Origin: Rhizobium oryzihabitans | GTDB lineage: Bacteria > Pseudomonadota > Alphaproteobacteria > Rhizobiales > Rhizobiaceae | DNA: 64,000 nucleotides | Direction of reading: 5' to 3' | Assembly (NCBI RefSeq): GCF_010669145.1 | Contig: NZ_CP048632.1 | Span: forward strand, 372,001 to 436,000 | Shown here: one piece after another, positions 61,782-64,000 of the stretch | Layout of the letters: every line of letters begins with the position of its first letter | Position numbering within the stretch: the stretch's first letter is position 1 | The notes under the pieces: model-generated | The model's database searches: none | Seen by the model: the letters and a program-made list of their open reading frames with translations, nothing else | Told to the model about the DNA's origin: nothing | Program-made: the position numbers and the translations under genes

Positions 61782-62423
61782 ATGGTCGAAAAGGAAGGTT
61801 TTGCCGCTCTCGTTCTGCGTCTGCGGGGCGAGGGGATTTCCGATCTTGACCTTTTGACGGCCGTCGAGCAGACGCCGCGTTCCAAATTCGTGCCGCCGCA
61901 ATTTGCTGCCGACGCCTATTCCAGCCGGACGATCCCGATCGACTGCGGCGCCTTCATGGAAGGCGCCGACATGGCGGTGAAAATCCTTGCCCGCCTGCAA
62001 TTGAAGCCGGGCCAGCGCGTGCTGGAAATCGGCACCGGCAGCGGTTTCATGACGGCGATCATCGCGCGCCGGGTGGAGCGCGTCTTTTCGCTGGAGCGTT
62101 ACAGGACGCTGGTGCAGCAGGCGCAGAACTGTCTGGATGATCTTTCCATCCGCAATGTCGTGATCCGCCAGGCGGATGGCAGCAACGGGCTTGTCGGCGA
62201 GGGCACCTTCGACCGCATCGTCTCCACGGCCGCCTTCACCACCATGCCCCGCTTTTTCGCCGAACAGATCGTCTCCGGCGGCATGATGATCGCGCCGATC
62301 ATCCTTGAAGACGACCGTTGCGTGATGACCCGCTTTTCCAAGACCGGCAGCCGCTTCGAGAAGGAAGAACTGTTCGAAGCGCCCTATCTGCCGCTCAGCA
62401 CCCATATTGCGCGTCATTTGTGA
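61782..62423 (+). CDS. pcm: Protein-L-isoaspartate O-methyltransferase
   Basis: A 213-residue PIMT: QTPRSKFVPP start, VLEIGTGSGFMTAII as SAM motif I, FSLERY acidic site and the DRIVSTAAFTTMP motif. It repairs isoaspartyl residues in aged proteins. The surE-pcm pair is widespread. A TTG at 61770 overlapping the surE stop is an alternative start. Confidence 0.93.
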   Translation: MVEKEGFAALVLRLRGEGISDLDLLTAVEQTPRSKFVPPQFAADAYSSRTIPIDCGAFMEGADMAVKILARLQLKPGQRVLEIGTGSGFMTAIIARRVERVFSLERYRTLVQQAQNCLDDLSIRNVVIRQADGSNGLVGEGTFDRIVSTAAFTTMPRFFAEQIVSGGMMIAPIILEDDRCVMTRFSKTGSRFEKEELFEAPYLPLSTHIARHL

Positions 62424-62724
62424 CAAAATGAAAATTTTGAAGACGTTCCATTTTTGTCTTCGAAAGTTCTAAATTATCGCAACTATCTGATTTTCAATAT
62501 CATTATTGTCCCAACATGACGCATCCCGTTTTCGTCATGGTTATCGAAGTGTCAAAAAAGCGCCAAACGGCTTAACGTTTTAACGGCGTGGTAACACTAA
62601 CGCGCTTTAATCATAAACATCGACGCATGGTTTTCCCGGGATCGGGAAATGGGCCTTGCAAGAAGTGAAATTTGTGCCGGATCGCATGTCGATGCGGCGG
62701 GTTGGCGTCAGTGTAGATCGAGTC
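62424..62724. other. Upstream region of the LysM/M23 gene
   Basis: A/T-rich 300 bases without a gene. A stretch of A/T at 62425-62500 may hold the promoter, and the leader is long. No specific site could be assigned. Confidence 0.45.
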
Positions 62725-64000
62725 ATGCGTATGAGACATTCGTCTAAAATCGGAAAATCAGTCGCAAAAATGTTCGCAGCGGCATTGCTGGCAAGCGTCG
62801 CAACGGGCTGTAGCTCGGATGCAACGCGGTTCAGCGGCCTCTTTTCCAGTGGACCGGATCAGATGACGACGGCGTCAATTCCAACCCGGCAGGGTGGCGG
62901 TGCTTACGGGCAGGCCCCTGTTCCGCAGGGCGACATGAATGGCGGTTACGCCTCTGCCGCGCCGCAGGGCGGCTACGCCAACCAGAACATGGCGGCCAAT
63001 TCCTATCCGCCTTCCGGCGGTTACGGCGGCAACGTTCAGCCTTCCACAGCCCGTTCGGCTTCGGCCTCTCCGGTGCAGCGCTCCGAACTGTCGGCGCCGA
63101 CGGCGGTGGCGAGCCGCGATCCGGCGACGCGCAACGAAGCCATGGCCCAGCCTTTCCCATCCGCACAGCGGCAGGCCGCACCCTCTCTTGCAGCGCCCGC
63201 ACAGCAGGCCGCCGCTCCCGTCGCCGACAATCTCACCACTGCAACCGTCCGCTCCGACAAGAATGGCTGGCATACGGACGGCGCTTCCTCGGTGACGCTG
63301 CGTCCCGGTGAAAGCATCACGACCCTGTCCAATCGCTACGGCGTTCCTGAAAAGGAACTGCTGCGGGTCAATGGTCTGAAGACAGCCTCTTCGGCGCAGG
63401 CCGGCCAGTCGATCCTCATTCCGAAATTCGGTCAGGTTCGCAACGCCGCCAAGGATGCGGCGGGCAACATCGCGCTCAACCGCAATGGCGACCAGCCGAC
63501 ACCGCTGCGCAGCCCCGAGGGGAATGTGGCCGTGCTGCCGTCGCAGGCGGCGGCCCGGGACAAGGTTTCCTCTGATGCCGGCAAGCTCACGCCTCCCGGT
63601 GGCAAGCCCTTGCCGCCAAGCGGTGGCTACAAGGTTCAGCCGGGCGACAGCCTGGCGAAAATCGCCCGTGAAAACGGCGTATCGGTTGCCGCACTGAAAG
63701 CCGCCAACGGCATTTCCAACGAGAGCATCCGTGTCGGCCAGACGCTTGCCATGCCGGGCGCCGGCACCGACGGCATCAAGACGGCCTCCGTTCCCGCCAA
63801 GGAAGCGGCAAAGGCAGTCGAAACCGCATCCGCCAAGCCGGAGCCTTACAAGGCGCCTGCTGCTGCCGCAACCGCACCGTCGGCGCCCGCCGCCACGGCA
63901 AGCGTCAGCGATATCGAGAAGAAGTCTGACATGGCTTCCGTCGCACCGGAATCCACGGGCATCGGCAAATATCGCTGGCCGGTCCGCGGCGCTGTCATCA
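62725..64000 (+). CDS. Lipoprotein with two LysM domains and M23 peptidase start (partial)
   Basis: Begins MRMRHSS, with a signal sequence and lipobox (ASVATGC, Cys29). A disordered Gly/Gln/Pro-rich segment is followed by LysM 1 (about residues 187-235, SVTLRPGESITTLSNRYG) and LysM 2 (about 300-350, YKVQPGDSLAKIARENG). The last readable residues, KYRWPVRGAVI, start an M23 metallopeptidase domain, cut by the window end. Homologues (NlpD/DipM-like) control amidase activity at division. The ATG at 62731 is an alternative start. Confidence 0.88.
   Translation, partial: MRMRHSSKIGKSVAKMFAAALLASVATGCSSDATRFSGLFSSGPDQMTTASIPTRQGGGAYGQAPVPQGDMNGGYASAAPQGGYANQNMAANSYPPSGGYGGNVQPSTARSASASPVQRSELSAPTAVASRDPATRNEAMAQPFPSAQRQAAPSLAAPAQQAAAPVADNLTTATVRSDKNGWHTDGASSVTLRPGESITTLSNRYGVPEKELLRVNGLKTASSAQAGQSILIPKFGQVRNAAKDAAGNIALNRNGDQPTPLRSPEGNVAVLPSQAAARDKVSSDAGKLTPPGGKPLPPSGGYKVQPGDSLAKIARENGVSVAALKAANGISNESIRVGQTLAMPGAGTDGIKTASVPAKEAAKAVETASAKPEPYKAPAAAATAPSAPAATASVSDIEKKSDMASVAPESTGIGKYRWPVRGAVI

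Noticed and set aside
1..64000. CRISPR arrays, rRNA operons, transposase-bearing insertion sequences
   Set aside because: None seen on reading both strands; no regularly spaced repeat units other than those listed.

Overview
The window comes from the chromosome of a Rhizobiaceae bacterium, most likely Agrobacterium or a close relative. The support is an exoR-type regulator of succinoglycan and motility, a PopZ-like (DUF2497) polar protein, the scpA-scpB-tatA-tatB-tatC-serS-surE-pcm order, high-GC codon use, and LexA boxes of the alphaproteobacterial GAAC-N7-GAAC type. No species call is possible from the sequence alone.

Layout. (1) 1 to about 18.55 kb is prophage A, cut by the left edge. It is a contractile-tail module on the + strand: neck protein, DUF3383 sheath, DUF3277 tube, chaperone, tape measure with lysozyme domain, simple baseplate (Dit-like, plug, hub, Gp138 spike, gpW-like, J-like, DUF2612), fibres, then a lysis cassette (muramidase endolysin, Rz/Rz1 spanins, XhlA-like holin) and lectin-like proteins. 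Two minus-strand morons interrupt it: a small secreted protein and a polytopic GT-C-like membrane protein. It ends in a two-gene minus-strand operon beside two LexA boxes. Head genes are not in view, so prophage and tailocin cannot be told apart. (2) 18652-18725 is tRNA-Cys(GCA). (3) 18682-37498 is prophage B, integrated in the 3' end of that tRNA and bounded by a 45-bp direct repeat. Integrase and an Arc-type repressor are on + at the right end; the early and late genes are on -. It is a siphovirus-type element with HK97 head genes, but the late genes are in an unusual order. I see no lysis gene and no tail-tip or receptor-binding gene in it. (4) 37.5-38.3 kb is a scar region with a small membrane protein gene and a third, degenerate tRNA 3' end. 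(5) 38.3-64 kb is core chromosome: PIMT-like methyltransferase, popZ, valS, a FadL-family porin, exoR, xthA, erpA, dgt, argS, a SPOR-domain protein, nagZ, scpAB, tatABC, serS, surE, pcm and the start of a LysM/M23 lipoprotein.

How the parts work together. A and B sit back to back. A carries lysis and receptor-binding functions, B carries head and packaging genes, and both have GAAC-N7-GAAC motifs at operon starts, so co-induction by DNA damage is plausible. B's replication gene contains three iteron-like repeats, as in the lambda O/ori arrangement. Five phage genes show apparent single-base losses in C, G or T runs, while no host gene does. This is either prophage decay or a sequencing artefact. 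The core genes downstream form cell-wall and envelope groups (nagZ, the SPOR protein, LysM/M23), the Tat export operon, three aminoacyl-tRNA synthetases, and a surE-pcm repair pair.
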